Source of the DNA: Manis javanica
Lineage: Eukaryota > Chordata > Mammalia > Pholidota > Manidae
Direction of reading: 5' to 3'
DNA length: 64,000 nucleotides
Assembly (NCBI RefSeq): GCF_040802235.1
Contig: NC_133164.1
Coordinates: forward strand, 114,408,302 to 114,472,301
Shown here: positions 31,735 through 45,094 of the stretch, piece by piece
Position numbering within the stretch: the first letter of the stretch is position 1
How the letters are laid out: every line of letters begins with the position of its first letter
The notes under the pieces: generated by a model
What the model saw: only the letters and a program-made list of their open reading frames with translations
Told to the model about the DNA's origin: nothing
Databases searched by the model: none
Program-made: the position numbers and the translations under genes

Positions 31735-32345
31735 TACTACATTTCACCTGGATTACTGTAATAATTCTAATCTAAATCCTAACCCAGTTCTTGATAATGC
31801 TGATCTGATCATGTCATAGCTTTGCTTAAAACCTTTAGTAGCTATTTTTGCCCACTGGAGAAGTCCAGATTCTGATGTGTGTTGTATAAGATCATTTAAG
31901 ATTTGCTTTCTATAAACCTTTCCAGTCTCATAGCTTCTTATATACAGGATTATTCAATTTGTCTAAGATGGACTTTGCAGTTGCAGAGATCTGCAATGAA
32001 TATCTCTTCTAGGTCTTTGCACATGTTGTTTATTCTGTCTGGCTTATACTCTCCCAACAAAGCCTTCTCTCTCTTTTCTAGAGTTCATACATCTTTTAGT
32101 TCTCATCCTTGATCTCACTTCCTTCAGGAAGTCTTCCTTGATCCAAGACTAGAGAATAAGTCTGTCTAGCAATGTACACCCATTAAAAAAATCATATCCA
32201 TTGTCATATTGTATTGTAGTATCACCTTCTCCCTTGGAATAAAAACTATGAGGGCAGAGAAATGTTTATTTATCACTGCATCTTGAATGTGTTATACTGG
32301 CACCATATTAGGAGGTACAATAAGGGTTTGTTAAATGGGTCAATG
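31735..32345 (+). repeat. L2 LINE fragment with 3' end, sense
   Basis: CTGATCATGTCATAGCTTTGC, GGTCTTTGCACATGTTG, CTTCAGGAAGTCTTCCTTGA, ATGAGGGCAGAGAAATG and the tail GGCACCATATTAGGAGGTAC then GTTTGTTAAATG. This is the canonical order of the last 600 bp of L2. Confidence 0.75.
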
Positions 32346-32419
32346 TATGTATTATACTTTGGGGATGGATACAAATATGATCTAGCCAGAATGAGGAGGA
32401 TAATAACTAATGCATTAAC

Positions 32420-32600
32420 ATTTGGAAATGCATGAATAACTTTACCATGTGCTATCTCATGCAATTAATCTTCACACTCACTTTAAGTAAGTTCTTTAAA
32501 AAATCATCTCTATTTACACTTGAAAAACAGAAAATGAAGACTCAATGAAACTAAAAGATTTGTCCAAGATTAGAGGATAAATCATCATCAATCTGTTTAA
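32420..32600 (-). repeat. MIR SINE, antisense
   Basis: CTATCTCATGCAATTAATCT, CTATTTACACTTGAAAAACAG and AAAAGATTTGTCCAAGATT follow reverse-complement MIR. Confidence 0.55.
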
Positions 32601-34760
32601 TTTTGGTTAAGAAAGTCTAATTTTAATTGTTTGGAAGTGAGTTTTCCCCCACTTACTATTAGTCTTGAATCTGAAAATAACCCCACAAGAATGTGATTTA
32701 ATATTATACAAGGTGATACTGTCTTTCTCTCCATGCCATCTGCTGTCTAATTTTCTACCCAAGAAGAATGTGGACATAAGTTACTGTCTGTTTCAACAAT
32801 ATGAAGGTAATTCCCCCAAACCAGCCACGGTCTGACTCCCCTCAAGGGAGGGCCCAGCATGCATGAAGTCCAATCTGGACACAGCTACCGCCTTTCCCAG
32901 AATCTGCAGAATGAGGAGAGGACAGCTCCCAGCAGGCCCAGGGCATGCTTCTTGTGAATAATGTATTAGGATTGCCACTGGCTGGGGAACATCCTTCTTC
33001 CACTGACTACTTGCTTTTATCCACCCATTTATCTTCATTAAAGACTTTGTTTCCTCTCAAATACTTGTTTCCAATTTTCCCATTTAAAACTTTTTTCCCC
33101 TTGGCTTTGAGATTTTTAGATACGCTCTTTTTCTGTTCATACCAATGTTAACCACAAATTCCCAGTGCAATGAAAGTTTAAATCCTAAAATTACTCTCAC
33201 TATTGAGACATAACCAAATGTCAGTGTTCAATCATGACATCATTAGTATAGTATATAGACTAATGGAAATGTGCCCTCTGATCAACCACTGTGACCCTTC
33301 ACTAGAGATGTCTTTTATGTGAAGATAATTATCTGTCTTCCCTTGCCGAGGACAAGTTTCAATTTACATAGCTGAACTTCTGTGTATGTCAAGTAAAAGT
33401 AATTTGGTGAGTAAATGTTTGATTTTGCATATTCCAAAATTATTTAAAAAATACAGAGTTAAGGACCATTTGAACTTTTATTTCCTTCTCTCTGTATTAA
33501 AATGATATTGAGGGAAAAAGAATAAAGGTTGTTTTATGAGCTTTTTTTCTTTAACATGTTCTTGATTATTTTGATTCTGCTGCCATGATCTTTTTGGAAT
33601 TCTAACATTAGGATTTTACTGAAACTAACATGATTACTGGGAAAATCACCACCTGGTAATTTCTGAGCTATTTCTAATCCTTTTTTTTGAAGATTAAAAA
33701 GATTGATACCATGTTGCCAATCTACTGTAAGAGTTTTGAAAAATCATTGTAACTTATTTAAGTTTCTTGACTGATTTTCTTAATAGCCTAAGGCATTTGT
33801 CATTCAGACCTATTATTTACAATATGTCTAAGTTTACCAAGCATTTTCTCACTTATTCTTCGTGAATAGCAATTTTTACAAAGTTTTCATTAGTTCCTAA
33901 TTGTTCAAATTTATCTTCCTCATTATACATGCTAAAGAGCAATTTTAAAATGAGTTCATTTTCCCTGCTATTTTAGAGTTATTATATCTTATATCCTTTG
34001 TTTATTACAAGATTTAAATTATTCCAGTATATCGTGCCTTTGGTTTTGGGAAAAGCTAAAAAATCCTTTGTGTGTATTTAGCATAATCCATAACCAAAAT
34101 TAAGCATTTTGAGACTAAGGTTTTTTTCCCTTCATTAAGAGAGTTATGTAGTAACATTTCATCTACATCTTATTAAATAAAGCATTAAATAGATTTAGCT
34201 ACTGAAGTTATAACTCACTCAGCTTTTGTTTTAGACCTGTCTTACTACTAATAAAACCAAGACTACAAAGTTATTCTTGTACAAAACAAAACAAAACAAA
34301 AGTGGTTTTTTATCAATCAGCTCAGAAAATTTGGCCCTATGTAATGACACTTAAATTCTTTAAAAGTGGCTTAGGCAATTCTTGAATTGATCGACAATTT
34401 TTAGTCTTTTGTATTTTGAATTTTCTCATCTGTGATTTTTGTCTCTATTGTAATATTTTGCATCCAACATGCATTCTAATGTGGAAAAATTAAAAATAAA
34501 ATATTTTGAAGTTACTAGAAATCTGTAAAATTGTTTTTACTTTCTCTTCTCTTACAGTTTGTACATTGTAGGGGGCAGGGTGTAAATACAGAAGTCTAAC
34601 TTTCCAGAAATCCAAAGTCCTGGTGTACTCAGTAAGTCTTAGGTTTGTGCAAAAAATGACGTGAAACATCAAAAGTTTAAAAACAGACGATTAGCACACA
34701 GTTATAAAACAAAAGGAATCCTTTTCCTACGTCAGCGTTACTCTCGTCAACTATTAAAAG
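32600..34760. other. Intergenic AT-rich stretch, no gene recognised
   Basis: About 2.1 kb of strongly AT-rich DNA with a short (AACAAA)n run near 34,281-34,300. No open frame or named repeat. Confidence 0.4.
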
Positions 34761-34764
34761 GAGC

Positions 34765-35109
34765 TTGCGGCCACTCGCCATCCTGCTAATCTTCCCATTT
34801 CCAATTTCAGGCCCAAGTCCCTGCATTACTGGACAAGCCCCTTCCCTCCTGGGGTCCCAGACTCTCTCCCCTCTGGCTGCAAGTGAAATGCAGGTCTCAA
34901 CCAGCCCCCCTCGATTCTACGGCACCAGCGATGGGCAGCACGGGCTTGACCTCAAGTCCCGACCCCCTCCTGCCCATCTCCCGCCGCTGTCCATCGGCAC
35001 CCCCATTTTCACATGTATCCCTCCCCTTGTTTTCTCCCGTCCCCTCTCCCCGTGTCCCCGGTCCCCTCCTGCAGGAGCTGTTGCTGGTGGAAATCAGTGT
35101 ATAATATGA
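34765..35109 (+). other. GC/C-rich island with a 114-codon open frame, origin unknown
   Basis: Sharp rise in C content compared with both AT-rich flanks. A frame of 114 codons is open and rich in Pro and Ser, without a domain I recognise. The base composition itself lowers stop frequency, so the frame may be chance. It could be a retro-inserted fragment or an LTR piece. No Kozak or splice evidence supports a gene. Confidence 0.25.
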
Positions 35110-37610
35110 TTAAGAACTGACTCCTCATAGAAAATATATCCTGCTCTGGATGTCAAGAAAAACTTGAGTTAGTTCTAAAACATGTCACCTTGGAAAAATG
35201 TATGTCAGACTGGTATGGGGATATGATGGTCTCCTGGGGAGCTGTAGGGCAGGAGGTTATTCCGAGTGCCCAGCACCTCTGAGCTTCACCCACATGCTCA
35301 CCTTACCCTGTGGCTAGAGAATCCCAACATTATCAGTGATCAGCGAGAGCAACCCAAAACTGACCTCTTGAACCAAATAAAGCCCACACTCTGCATCCAG
35401 GGGAAGGGTTATCTGTGGACAGAATATGTGGTTCATGGCCAAATTCTCTCTCACCCAGTCACCCTGGCACCTTTGGTGTGCTTCAAGGAATGGCTGTGTG
35501 TGTGAGCCAGGGTATCAAGATACTACGATGTTTTGGCGTAGGAAACTCTTGCCTGTGTTGGCATGCCGGGACAACATTTGAGCATCATACTGAGGAGAAA
35601 GACCATTCTCTCCCCCTGGAATCTATGGAAACTGTTTCCAGGCCAGAAATTGTAAGGAGTCCTTCAGTCCCTGTAACATCTGAAGCTGCCAGCCGCAGGT
35701 GTCGGCTACGCCGGTCACCAGAGAGCCAGGGTCCTCTGGCCCAGAACATACTTTTCCTTTTCTCTCCTTGAGGGACATCAGTCAGACTGACTCATTAGAT
35801 TTGAGGGAACCCACGGGAAGTGCTAATTGTCCAAGAATGAAAGGAAGATGTTAAAAGTGGGGATTGGAGTTCAGAAAAATTTAATTGGAGTAGTAAACAG
35901 AGGATACTTTCTTGTACTGTTCGAGAATTATCAGTGACTAAATCACTAAAATAATTCTGTCCCTGATATTTTTCTTCTTGTGTGGTGCTTGCCAAGGAAA
36001 CCAAATCATGTTATGAAATAACCCACAAGGTTTTCATTTCAACATTTTGTACTGGCAAATTCACATACGTTCACACAGAACCTGTCTTGCCAAAATATTT
36101 ATTAATGTAGATTACCAAATGGAACCGTACCAGTTAGCTCTCTTTTACTCACCAACAACAGAATACAGAAACTGGCGAAAAGGAAAATTCATAGCTTCAC
36201 TAATTGCTTCATCTAAGCTCTCAGTTGATTTCCTCAGAATTCAATTTTTTCCATCTCTGGGCTCTGCCTTCTGTTGAGGAGCCTTCATTCTCTAATTTCA
36301 GGTGGTGGCCTCCAACATTTCTGGGCTCATATATTTCCAGATTGAAGTCTGCAGGTGAGAGAACATAATTCTTTTCCAATAGTCTCTGGAAAGGCTTTAT
36401 GCTGCCGATGGTCATGACTGGATCACATACATGCCTACATTCATCAATATTGGCGGGCAAATCCTCTGCTCTGATGGGGCAGACATGACTCCCAGACCTA
36501 TCTTACCACTAACGATGGATTGAAAATGGGGCACATGGGGCTTCCCATGGAAAATCTAGAGTATGATTCCCACTCACCACTCTGCTGTTTAGACAGGCAA
36601 ACTGGACAGCAGTATAATGAGAAGAGGGAGCTACTGAGAAACAAAACTCAGCCCTTCGCAGGCCCTCCCTGACAATCTTATTTATTGGACAGTCATGGTG
36701 AGACCGGAGCCCGCCTTTCCAAGTCTGTATCACTGCACACAGTTGTGATGGGGAAGATCCAAGAAAAGTAATTTGACAAATTTGCTAAAATGAAAAAACA
36801 AAAACCATAAAACAAAACTAACTGTAGCAGGGGAGTGTAAGAAGGTGGGAAGTGGGAACCCAGCAGCTGGGACATGAGCCCTGGAGGCCGGTAGCTTGGC
36901 CATGCTGGTCCCAGCCCTGGCTGCTCCGCTCCGGGCTGGGAAGGAGGAAGGCTTTTGAACACCCCTTTCCACACTCAGAACATCTGTGTGCCTGAGGGGC
37001 CCCATGTCCAAGGGTGGGGGGGTCAGCTGTGACAGGCTCTTCTTAGCCTCCTTACAAGCAGAAGCATGGCTGCCATGCTGCCTCAGGAGGAGCCCAGTCA
37101 TCCTGGCTTTTATCCCCTTGGAGGCAGCCATGAGGTAGCGTTATTCACCTGCTCATTTAAAGCTGAGATGCATTCATGAGCAGTGGCTTCCATGTGCAGG
37201 TGGGGGATGGGAGCAGGTAGACCCCACAGAAATGAAGCTTCATTTCTCTTGTGACCGTCTTTAGCGATTAAGTAGGAAGGCAACAACCAGAGAAAGAGCG
37301 TGAGATGAAAGTGGAGCTGGGCTTTCTCTTCTGCGCCCCTCACACAGGAAAATGAAGCCGGGTGCCAGGGCCTGCCCTGCCCGCTGGGCTCTGAGCTCAC
37401 CTGCATGTGGCTGCGAAGCCTGGGGAGCTCTGTAGCCTGCAGAGAGGAGCAGAGACCCAGTGAACAGGCAGCCAGGGCCGACTTGCTCTATGATCTTGAG
37501 TGACACCTGGGTTCTCTCAGGGTCTGTGCAGTATGTATAGAAATATATAAAAGATTGGCCCAAGTGATAGTTTAGCTGGATCTCCATGTTCTCTGTCATC
37601 ATCACCATTG
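35110..37610. other. Intergenic, no gene recognised
   Basis: Mixed composition with several short antisense frames (up to 133 codons) that lack recognisable domains. Around 36,200-36,500 there may be an old LTR (TGGATCACATACATGCC), not assigned. Confidence 0.35.
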
Positions 37611-37614
37611 TTAT

Positions 37615-37840
37615 GTCCTGGGCATTATACTCAACCTTTGCCTATATACATACCTTTATGACCTTCACATTTTATCCTTACTTCAACCTTGCCAGGCCTA
37701 TCTTACTAGCATCAGTTCACAGAGGAGGATATTGAATCCCAGAGAAGTCACACAACTTGCTCTAGATGACTTAGCTCTGAAGCGGCGGAGCCAGGGAATA
37801 GAACCCAATCCCTTTGATTCCCAAATCCATGGTGCCTACC
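37615..37840 (-). repeat. MIR SINE, antisense
   Basis: GATATTGAATCCCAGAGAAG, TCACACAACTTGCTC, GAAGCGGCGGAGCCAGGGAA and CCAAATCCATGGTGCC follow the antisense MIR body. Confidence 0.65.
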
Positions 37841-38658
37841 TACAGGAAGGCAATGTCTCTGCCCAAGGTGGATTCATTTCTTAATTCATTAATTTATGAC
37901 AGTCCTTCAGTCAGGTGTATCTAAAATTGAATACAGATCATTATATTTTTTAACCAAGGACAATTAGTTCCCTTAACGATACCTATTAGCTTATCTGTGG
38001 GAGGAGAATGATAGTATTTGCACCATAATTTGGTAAGTTAAATTAGATGAAGTAAGAAGCATGTGGAAACTAACTGACACATCATTGGTACTAAGTTTTC
38101 TCCCTTCTTGATTAAACAAGGGTAGGATCCTGAGAAAGAAGCCATCACTGTACTATCACTGCCTGAACAGTTTCAATTAGGTTTCTCATAATCATTTATT
38201 AGGATTTATGAATGGAAAGATTTTAAGAATAGAAACTAGTTCAGTCTAAAATCAAATATATCCTAGACATGGCTCTCAAATCAATAACAAAGAATCTTCT
38301 GAGAGATTATATTTATTCACTGAGAGCCCTAAGGGCATGACTAGAATGTGCGGGAAGAAGCCAGAGATATCAGCTTAATAAAATAAACAACTTTCCAACA
38401 ATTGAGGCTGTTTAAAGAAGGAGCAAATGGCCTCAGAAGACATGAGTCTTCTATCATCTTAAGTCTTCAGGTAGCCCAGGGAGGAAGGAGGTCCTTGTTG
38501 GGTGGGTTTGTACCTGAAGACCTTTGACAATCCTTTTTGTGTGAAGACTGTGCTTCAGAGATCCTATGATTTTGCTAAGATTTAATGGATGCCTTGGAGG
38601 AGCCTAATACCTCAGGATTAATTTTTAATTTATTTAGTCATTTATTTAGGGTTGTGTT

Positions 38659-38661
<3 letters not shown>

Positions 38662-38708
<47 letters not shown>
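38662..38708 (+). repeat. (GT)n microsatellite
   Basis: About 23 uninterrupted GT units. Confidence 0.95.
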
Positions 38709-38709
<1 letters not shown>

Positions 38710-39580
38710 ACACCAGGCTCTGGCCTAAGCACTAGGCATATAAGATCAGTAAGATTTATTCCTCCTTGGATGAGCTAATAGTCTAACAAGGGAGAGACAC
38801 ATGTAAAATTGAAAATACTATAAAATTTGACCGATGTTCTATTACAAGACTGTATAAATATAATAGCATGTATTTTCTGGTTAGACAGCTTATCTTCTTG
38901 TTAGTTTGGCCTAATCTTTGGTTTTGAATGTTGTGATTTAGCCACCAGCTTTTTCTGAACAGCTCTGGATATTTGTTTTGGGAATTGCTATCAAGGGGAA
39001 AAGACACTGCTCACCAACCCCCCTCAGTGGAAACTGACCTCCCACTGGTAAGCCTCCCTGGATTCAGTAGTGTGGGTTGTGGGTGGAGTAATGAGAAAGA
39101 GTGAGTTTAGCCTGAGATAGGAGATCAATGGAGAAAAAAGAACCAAACAATAGTAAACAATAGTAGAAACTCACTGGTACACGTATACTTTCATGTTGTT
39201 TAGTTTCCATGGATAGACTCAAAGCATCACTTGACTGTGGAATGACACAGCCTGGGGATGCAAACCATGATCCTTAAATCACTACTCTCAATGTATCATG
39301 TTTTTTTTTTAACATACCACATTAAAAAAAATCTAGAATGAGGTACCATCACAGTACCTGAGAATTTGCTCTTATGACTTTCTTCCGATGTGAATGGATA
39401 GAAGAAGCTTACAGATAAGCTCTACTCCTTCACTGAACCCATTTTTTTGGAAACATTTTGAGAACATCCAGGGAGAGGGACTTATCCTTGTTTGTCTGGA
39501 ATCCACTGCCCTTCGGGGAGGGCAGAGCCCACAGCTCAGTTGCAGAAAGCTGCAAAGCCTGCAGTAACTTCACTTCCTTC
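38710..39580. other. Intergenic, no gene recognised
   Basis: Contains a partial old repeat directly after the microsatellite (CACCAGGCTCTGGCCTAAGC) and a T-run at 39,301-39,310. No gene seen. Confidence 0.4.
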
Positions 39581-39589
39581 TCAGCCTTG

Positions 39590-40000
39590 TGCCCCACGTC
39601 AGGGCTACAATGACAATCCCATCGTCCCTGGGACATCTCAGCTGCTTTTGTGAATCTAAGCTTTGTACATGTTTTCTCCTCCACCTAGATTACCCTTCTC
39701 AACTCATCACCCGACTCACTGGCAAAGGTTTGGAAGAAATTTCATTGTTAGTCTTTTTTTCCTCTTCTAAGCATGGTCATCAATTGCTCTGTCCTCTGTG
39801 CTCCCATAATTCTGTGCTTTTTTGTGTTTTGGCCTTTACAGGTTGCCATCTGTGTCAGCTACTTGTTGAGGTATACTTTTGCATCATTTTTGGTTTCCTT
39901 TTTGATTGTGATCTTCTGGTGGGCTGGGACTATAACAATTTAGAAATCTCTGTAATCTATTACAGTGTCTGAGAATAGATGTTCAGTAGAGATATGATAA
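39590..40000 (+). repeat. L2 LINE 3' fragment, sense
   Basis: CTGTCCTCTGTGCTCCCATA, TCTGGTGGGCTGGGACTATA and ATTACAGTGTCTGAGAATAG follow the L2 terminal region. Confidence 0.55.
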
Positions 40001-40359
40001 ATGAAAAAGTGATTTACCTGTGACCTACTGAAATCTTCCCCATGCTCTCAAAATGCCTATTTATTTCCTGTCATAGAAAATAACATATAATTGATTTACT
40101 ACCCTTTTATAGAAAGAATATTTGGTCTAAGAGTCAAGATGCTTGAAGAGGTTGCCATCCCTGTCAGCTACCTGTTGAGCAAGCTTTGGAAAGTTAGTTT
40201 GCTTGGGGGAAAAAAGATCTGTAAAATCAGAGTATGGAAGGAAATAATCTTGAAAGTCTCTACCAAATAACAAATTCTGTGATTCTTAGAAGTGGCCAAT
40301 GCTCAATAATAATATCATCGAATCAGTGCAATTCAATGTTATTATAGAACAACAGGTAT

Positions 40360-40560
40360 AGTGAATATGGAGCCACAAGCCCTAGATTCCCATTCTAAAT
40401 CTGCAACCAAAGGGTTCTGTGATATTGGATAGATTACTTAATATCTAAGCTTCTGATTAGTCATCTGAAAATAGGAATGAAATGATAAGTTTATTTGAGG
40501 ACTGTGATGAGCATGCAATAAAATAATTCATTTGAAAGTGCGTTTCAAATTTGGCTATTA
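40360..40560 (+). repeat. MIR SINE, sense
   Basis: AGATTACTTAATATCTAAGC, TAGTCATCTGAAAATAGGAAT and GAGGACTGTGATGAGCATGC follow MIR. Confidence 0.6.
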
Positions 40561-40584
40561 ACTATGCGTCCCATATTCAGGTGT

Positions 40585-40975
40585 GAATTATGCCAACACA
40601 GCTAAGACCAAGCTGCCTTCATCTCTCAGCTGACCTACTGCAATAAGCTCCTGACCATTCTCCCTGTTTCTGGAATAGAAATTTTGAAATGAAAAATTAA
40701 ATCTGATCATATGATTCCCTAGTGAAAACCCCTCACTAGCTTTCATTTTAAATTTAGACTGAAATCCCAACTCCTTGCATGACCTATAGAAGCTTCTGTG
40801 TTTTGACCCCTGCCGACTTCCTCAATGTCTTCAATGTCTTGCTTGACTATTCCCACCCCTATGCTCTGGGCCACTGACCTGCTGCCCTTGAATAAATTAG
40901 CACACCTGCCTTGTGCCTTTCTCCTTGCTCTTCCCGTGGCTGAGTCATTCTGGACTCTGCACAAATATTAACAAG
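40585..40975 (+). repeat. L2 LINE fragment, sense
   Basis: CTACTGCAATAAGCTCCTGA, AATCTGATCATATGATTCCC and GAAATCCCAACTCCTTGC lie in L2 order. ORF2 remnant without a frame. Confidence 0.65.
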
Positions 40976-40979
40976 ATAG

Positions 40980-42130
40980 TGCTTGTCCGCTGTGTCCCTC
41001 TCTTGCAGGAATTCTGTACCTCTGACCTCTTAAGACTTACCGATGTTTAGGGACTTGTCCAAAATTACTTAAACTTAAGAAAAGACTTCCCCACCCCAGT
41101 TACAAAAAGAATTTAATATAAGCAAAAGCCAAAAAAAAAAAAGAGAAAAGAATTTAGAGCCCAGAGGTCCTGTGTTGTTTTTTTAGATCACATTCAGATA
41201 GATTGACCGTATTCTATTTCTTTAATATAAGAAGGGCTCACTTCTAGGTTTGCTGAGTGAAAATTCTCTAAAGCAGCTTCCACTGGTGTCACCAATTGTC
41301 CTTTTATATGGGTGCTGGGGTTTTGGATTTCCCCCTATTTTTCATGTTCTGCAAGGCGTGGACATAGACTAGGTTAATAACTCAGGCATAAAGGAATGCA
41401 ACAATTGGGGCTGCATTTTCCAAAAGGCATGCCAAACAAAATAAAACCATTGATTTTGCAGTCACCAGATTTCACCCAACAAGTGCAATTTCGGGTGAGA
41501 ATGTTTCAGAGATGAATGGGAAGGAAAATAACTGACAAACACACTTTACCGATGATGATCTATTCATGGATAGATACATAGATAAGAATGTACTGCTTTT
41601 GAATGGTTAAGGGAGAGGCTTAAATGGGCCACACTGGGCATAAATCAATATCCACTCTTCCAATCATTTTTTATAGCAATTAGAGTTAAGAGACAATAAA
41701 AGTAGTTTTAAATTAATGGGTGACCAGAAGGTAAGTAAGGAACAAATTCCAGTAATGATGGATCATCTGCCCCAGTTTCATGTGGGAAGTTGAAAGGTCT
41801 TACACAGTATTTAAACTGACCTTAAAAATAATTTGGTGTTTATTATTATGAAAGTAATTAGTATAAAATTTAGAAAAGACAACTAAGCCAAAAAGAGTAA
41901 AATAAAAATAACCACTGGAGGTCACCATTGCCAACATGTTTTTCCCGTGATTTCAATTCAGGGACTCCCTGTACATGGGCTCTGAACTCCAGCGGTCTGG
42001 TGAGATGAATCCCCTGACAACAGCAGTCTTTTGCCTTATTTCTAAAGCACTGAAAGATCACTCAGTGTGCCTTTGACATTAGGAAACTATGATCACCATC
42101 CACTGTGTGGATGAAGGGATAGGAATATAA
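40980..42130. other. Intergenic, no gene recognised
   Basis: Includes a 12-base A-run at 41,131-41,142 and, at about 41,830-41,950, a probable HAL1/L1M sense fragment (GGAGGTCACCATTGCCAAC). No coding potential. Confidence 0.4.
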
Positions 42131-42139
42131 GTCATTTCC

Positions 42140-42800
42140 ATATAGAAGTGGACACAAGTCTGATGAGTGGCATAAATCTAGGAATTTACCTGAAAAAATA
42201 AAATCTCTGATTCAAAAAGATGTATGTGCTCATATGTTTATTGCTGTGTTATTTATAACAGCCAAGATATGGAAGCAATCTAAGTGTCTGTCAGTAGATG
42301 AAGGGATAAAGAAGATGTAGTACATATATATGATGGAATATTATTCAGCCATAAAAAATAAACAAATCCTGCCATTGTGACAATATGGATGGACTTAGAG
42401 GGTATTATGCTAAGTGAAATAAGCCAGGCAGAGAAAGATAAATACCATAAGATTTCACTTATATGTGGAATCTAAAAACAAAACAAAACAAAATGAACAA
42501 AATAGCAATAGGCTCAGAGATACTGACAAGTCACTGGTGGTTACCATGGGAAAGGGCTGAAATAGGTGGTTGGTGAAACAGGTGAAGGAGATAAAGAGGC
42601 ACAAAATCTCAATCATGATATAAATTAGGCATGGGGATGAAAGTACAGCATAGAGAATATAATCAATATTTCTGTAACATCGTCCTATGCTGACAGATAG
42701 TAACTATACTGGTTTGGGTAAGCATTTAATATATATAAATCTCCACTATGTTGCATATTTAAACCAATATGATATTGTATATTGACTACACTTCAATAAA
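42140..42800 (+). repeat. L1 LINE 3' end, sense
   Basis: TATTTATAACAGCCAAGATA, GGAAGCAATCTAAGTGTCTG, GATGGAATATTATTCAGCCA, TTATGCTAAGTGAAATAAGCC, CAAGTCACTGGTGGTTACCA and the terminal TGTATATTGACTACACTTCA with AATAAAA. This is the L1MA-type 3' region, 5'-truncated at about 660 bp with no intact ORF2. Less decayed than the L1M copies elsewhere in the window. Confidence 0.85.
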
Positions 42801-43840
42801 AAGTAAGGTTCCAGATAGTTTCTCTTTCATAGGACTGCTGTTCCTGCCACATGCAAGGGTTTCCTTTTGTAAGAGTCCTTTAGGTTATGTTTCAGTATGT
42901 TTCAGTGGTCAGAAAGTAGCCATAAAGATAAAGGGTATTTTCTTTAAGTACTGAGAAATAGAGAAAATACTGGTATCGTGCCAGGTATCTGCTAATTTGG
43001 AGGCTGAGTCTATGGACACTTGCCCGTCAGATCATCATCACGCCCCCAGAAGCTGACGAGTACACCCAGTGTGGTGGGGAATGCTGCAGGGGCTCCCGGG
43101 AGGCTGGGCTGCTGTCTCAAATGGCCCAGGCAGTATTATAGCCACTTTATTATATCTACAAAACACAAAGCCATGTTACCACACTTAGGGCTTATAACAA
43201 TCATTTCCTTAATTAAAAAAATCTACAAACATGCCACTTACTTTTTATCAATAAATCTTGAATGCTTTATAATCCAGAAGAGTTCAAGAATGAATCATGG
43301 GGGCTTTCATCTTAGCCTGTGCATAGTATATGATATTTTGAAGTTGTTTCTCAAGAGCTTTAAAATTTGCTTGTGAAGTTTGAATATATAAAACTCAGCT
43401 TTTTTCCCAAAGCCCAAGTTTAATTTCTTCTTGAAAGTCTCTTAAATAGTAAGAACCTTTTAGTTGAATCCAAACATACTCTGTAAATTATTATTGTCTA
43501 TAAAATTGTGAAAGCCAGTAGGGAAGAAATTGAATAAATAGATAAATAAAGCTAAAAATCAAGAAGAGAAATAATTATTCTTTTTCCTCCCAAAGATGTG
43601 AAAGATCACTGAGAAGTTCAGTCCGTAGACATTTAATGAATACCTACTTGAAAAGATCACTTTAGAAGGTGTTGGAAGAACGACCATAAATGAGTAGCAC
43701 AGAATCCTTGCCAACAGGATGGTCATTTGAAGTCACCGTATATATATGTATATAAACTAATAATTACTCATTTGTAATCCACTTACCAAGAACCTAAAGG
43801 GTATCAGACATTGAGAAGAGCAGTGGAGAATCAGCAATCA
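42800..43840. other. Intergenic, no gene recognised
   Basis: AT-rich sequence. A short frame at 43,020-43,376 has no recognisable similarity. Confidence 0.4.
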
Positions 43841-43844
43841 CAAT

Positions 43845-44015
43845 AGTGGTAATACTAGTAAAGATAATAACTACCATTTATTGACAGTCTTTTATGTGGC
43901 CAACATTTATGAAGCTTTTTTCCATCTTGTTTTATCTCCATTTTTAAGTTAAAGGACAGGAGTAGAGAAACTAAGTCCCTAATACAAATGTTCCAAACTA
44001 ACTGCAGAGCAGGTG
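43845..44015 (-). repeat. MIR SINE, antisense
   Basis: AACTACCATTTATTGACAGTC, TGTGGCCAACATTTATGAAGC and AGTAGAGAAACTAAGTCC follow reverse-complement MIR. Confidence 0.55.
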
Positions 44016-44279
44016 GCTAAACTCATCTGTGTGGTTCAAAAGCGTTATTTTTCATACAAAGACATAAAAGACACATCTGCTTTTCTTCAAAGATCACAAG
44101 TTGTAAAGGAGATGCAAATGTATACAAAGTTACAAAACAATGCAATAATTGCTCTGACGCTGGTGTATCTATAATGCAATGTTCATTAGGAAGAAGGGAG
44201 TTTGGGACTATGTCATGTGGCCCGTTCACAGAGGAGGTGATGGCGCCCACTTTGAGTGGGAGTATGAATAGGAGTTCAC

Positions 44280-45090
44280 TGTACAGTCAAAGAGAGGGAG
44301 GCATGCAACCGAAGAGACTAGGAAGAGCAGTGTCATTGCATGAGGGAAATATGCCTGGTTTAGTGAGCCTTTGCATGGAGTGGATCTGCAACTGACAGGG
44401 AACCATGCTAGAACAAGTGGGCTGAGAGCATGAGGAAGATCAGATATGCCGTGCTAAGGAGTTTGCACTTTATTCTGTAAGTCATGGGGGCAAATTAAAG
44501 CTGGATAAAGTTTGTCTTGTCAAATGACCACCTCAAAGCTGTGTGGAGAATGGATAAGAACAGAGCGAGCAGCTGCAATATTTTAGGCAATAAATAAATG
44601 AGAGACTCAACTGAAACAGGTGTATGCAGCAAAAATGGGACAGGTGGGAGGGATGGTCAGTAGGCAAAACTGAAAGAGACCCACTGAAACTATGTGCACG
44701 AGAGCATGCGTCCCATGATTCTGGCTCAAGTAACTGAGCAGAGGGTGGTACTAGTAAGCCTGGAGACACTGGAAATGGAGGAAGCTTTAGAGGTGGGTGG
44801 GTATAATAAGTTCAATTTTAAACATGCTGGATTTTGGGTGCTGTGGTACATATTGGTTGATGTTCAGCAATGATCAGAAATCAGGGATGCCTGCAAAAGA
44901 GGAAAAGATTTGTGGTTTACAAGCAATATAGGTAGTGACTCAGTCTCTGGTCTCAGAGTGAGTGAATACTTCTGAAGGGCAAATGTCATGGGTGCACATT
45001 TTCAGTGAAAATAAAGAGTAAAGAGGAAGATGCAGAGGCGGGATAGACAGGAAATATTGATAGAGCAAGTCTGGAGAAGGAGTGAGGATT
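44280..45090 (+). repeat. Ancient mammalian interspersed repeat, family not named
   Basis: TGCTAAGGAGTTTGCACTTT, AGCTGTGTGGAGAATGGATA and AGTTCAATTTTAAACATGCTG belong to a widely dispersed old mammalian repeat that I recognise but cannot name. No frame. Confidence 0.45.
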
Positions 45091-45094
45091 AAAT

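Noticed and set aside
36730..37131. 133-codon antisense frame
   Set aside because: No recognisable domain and no neighbouring exon signals.
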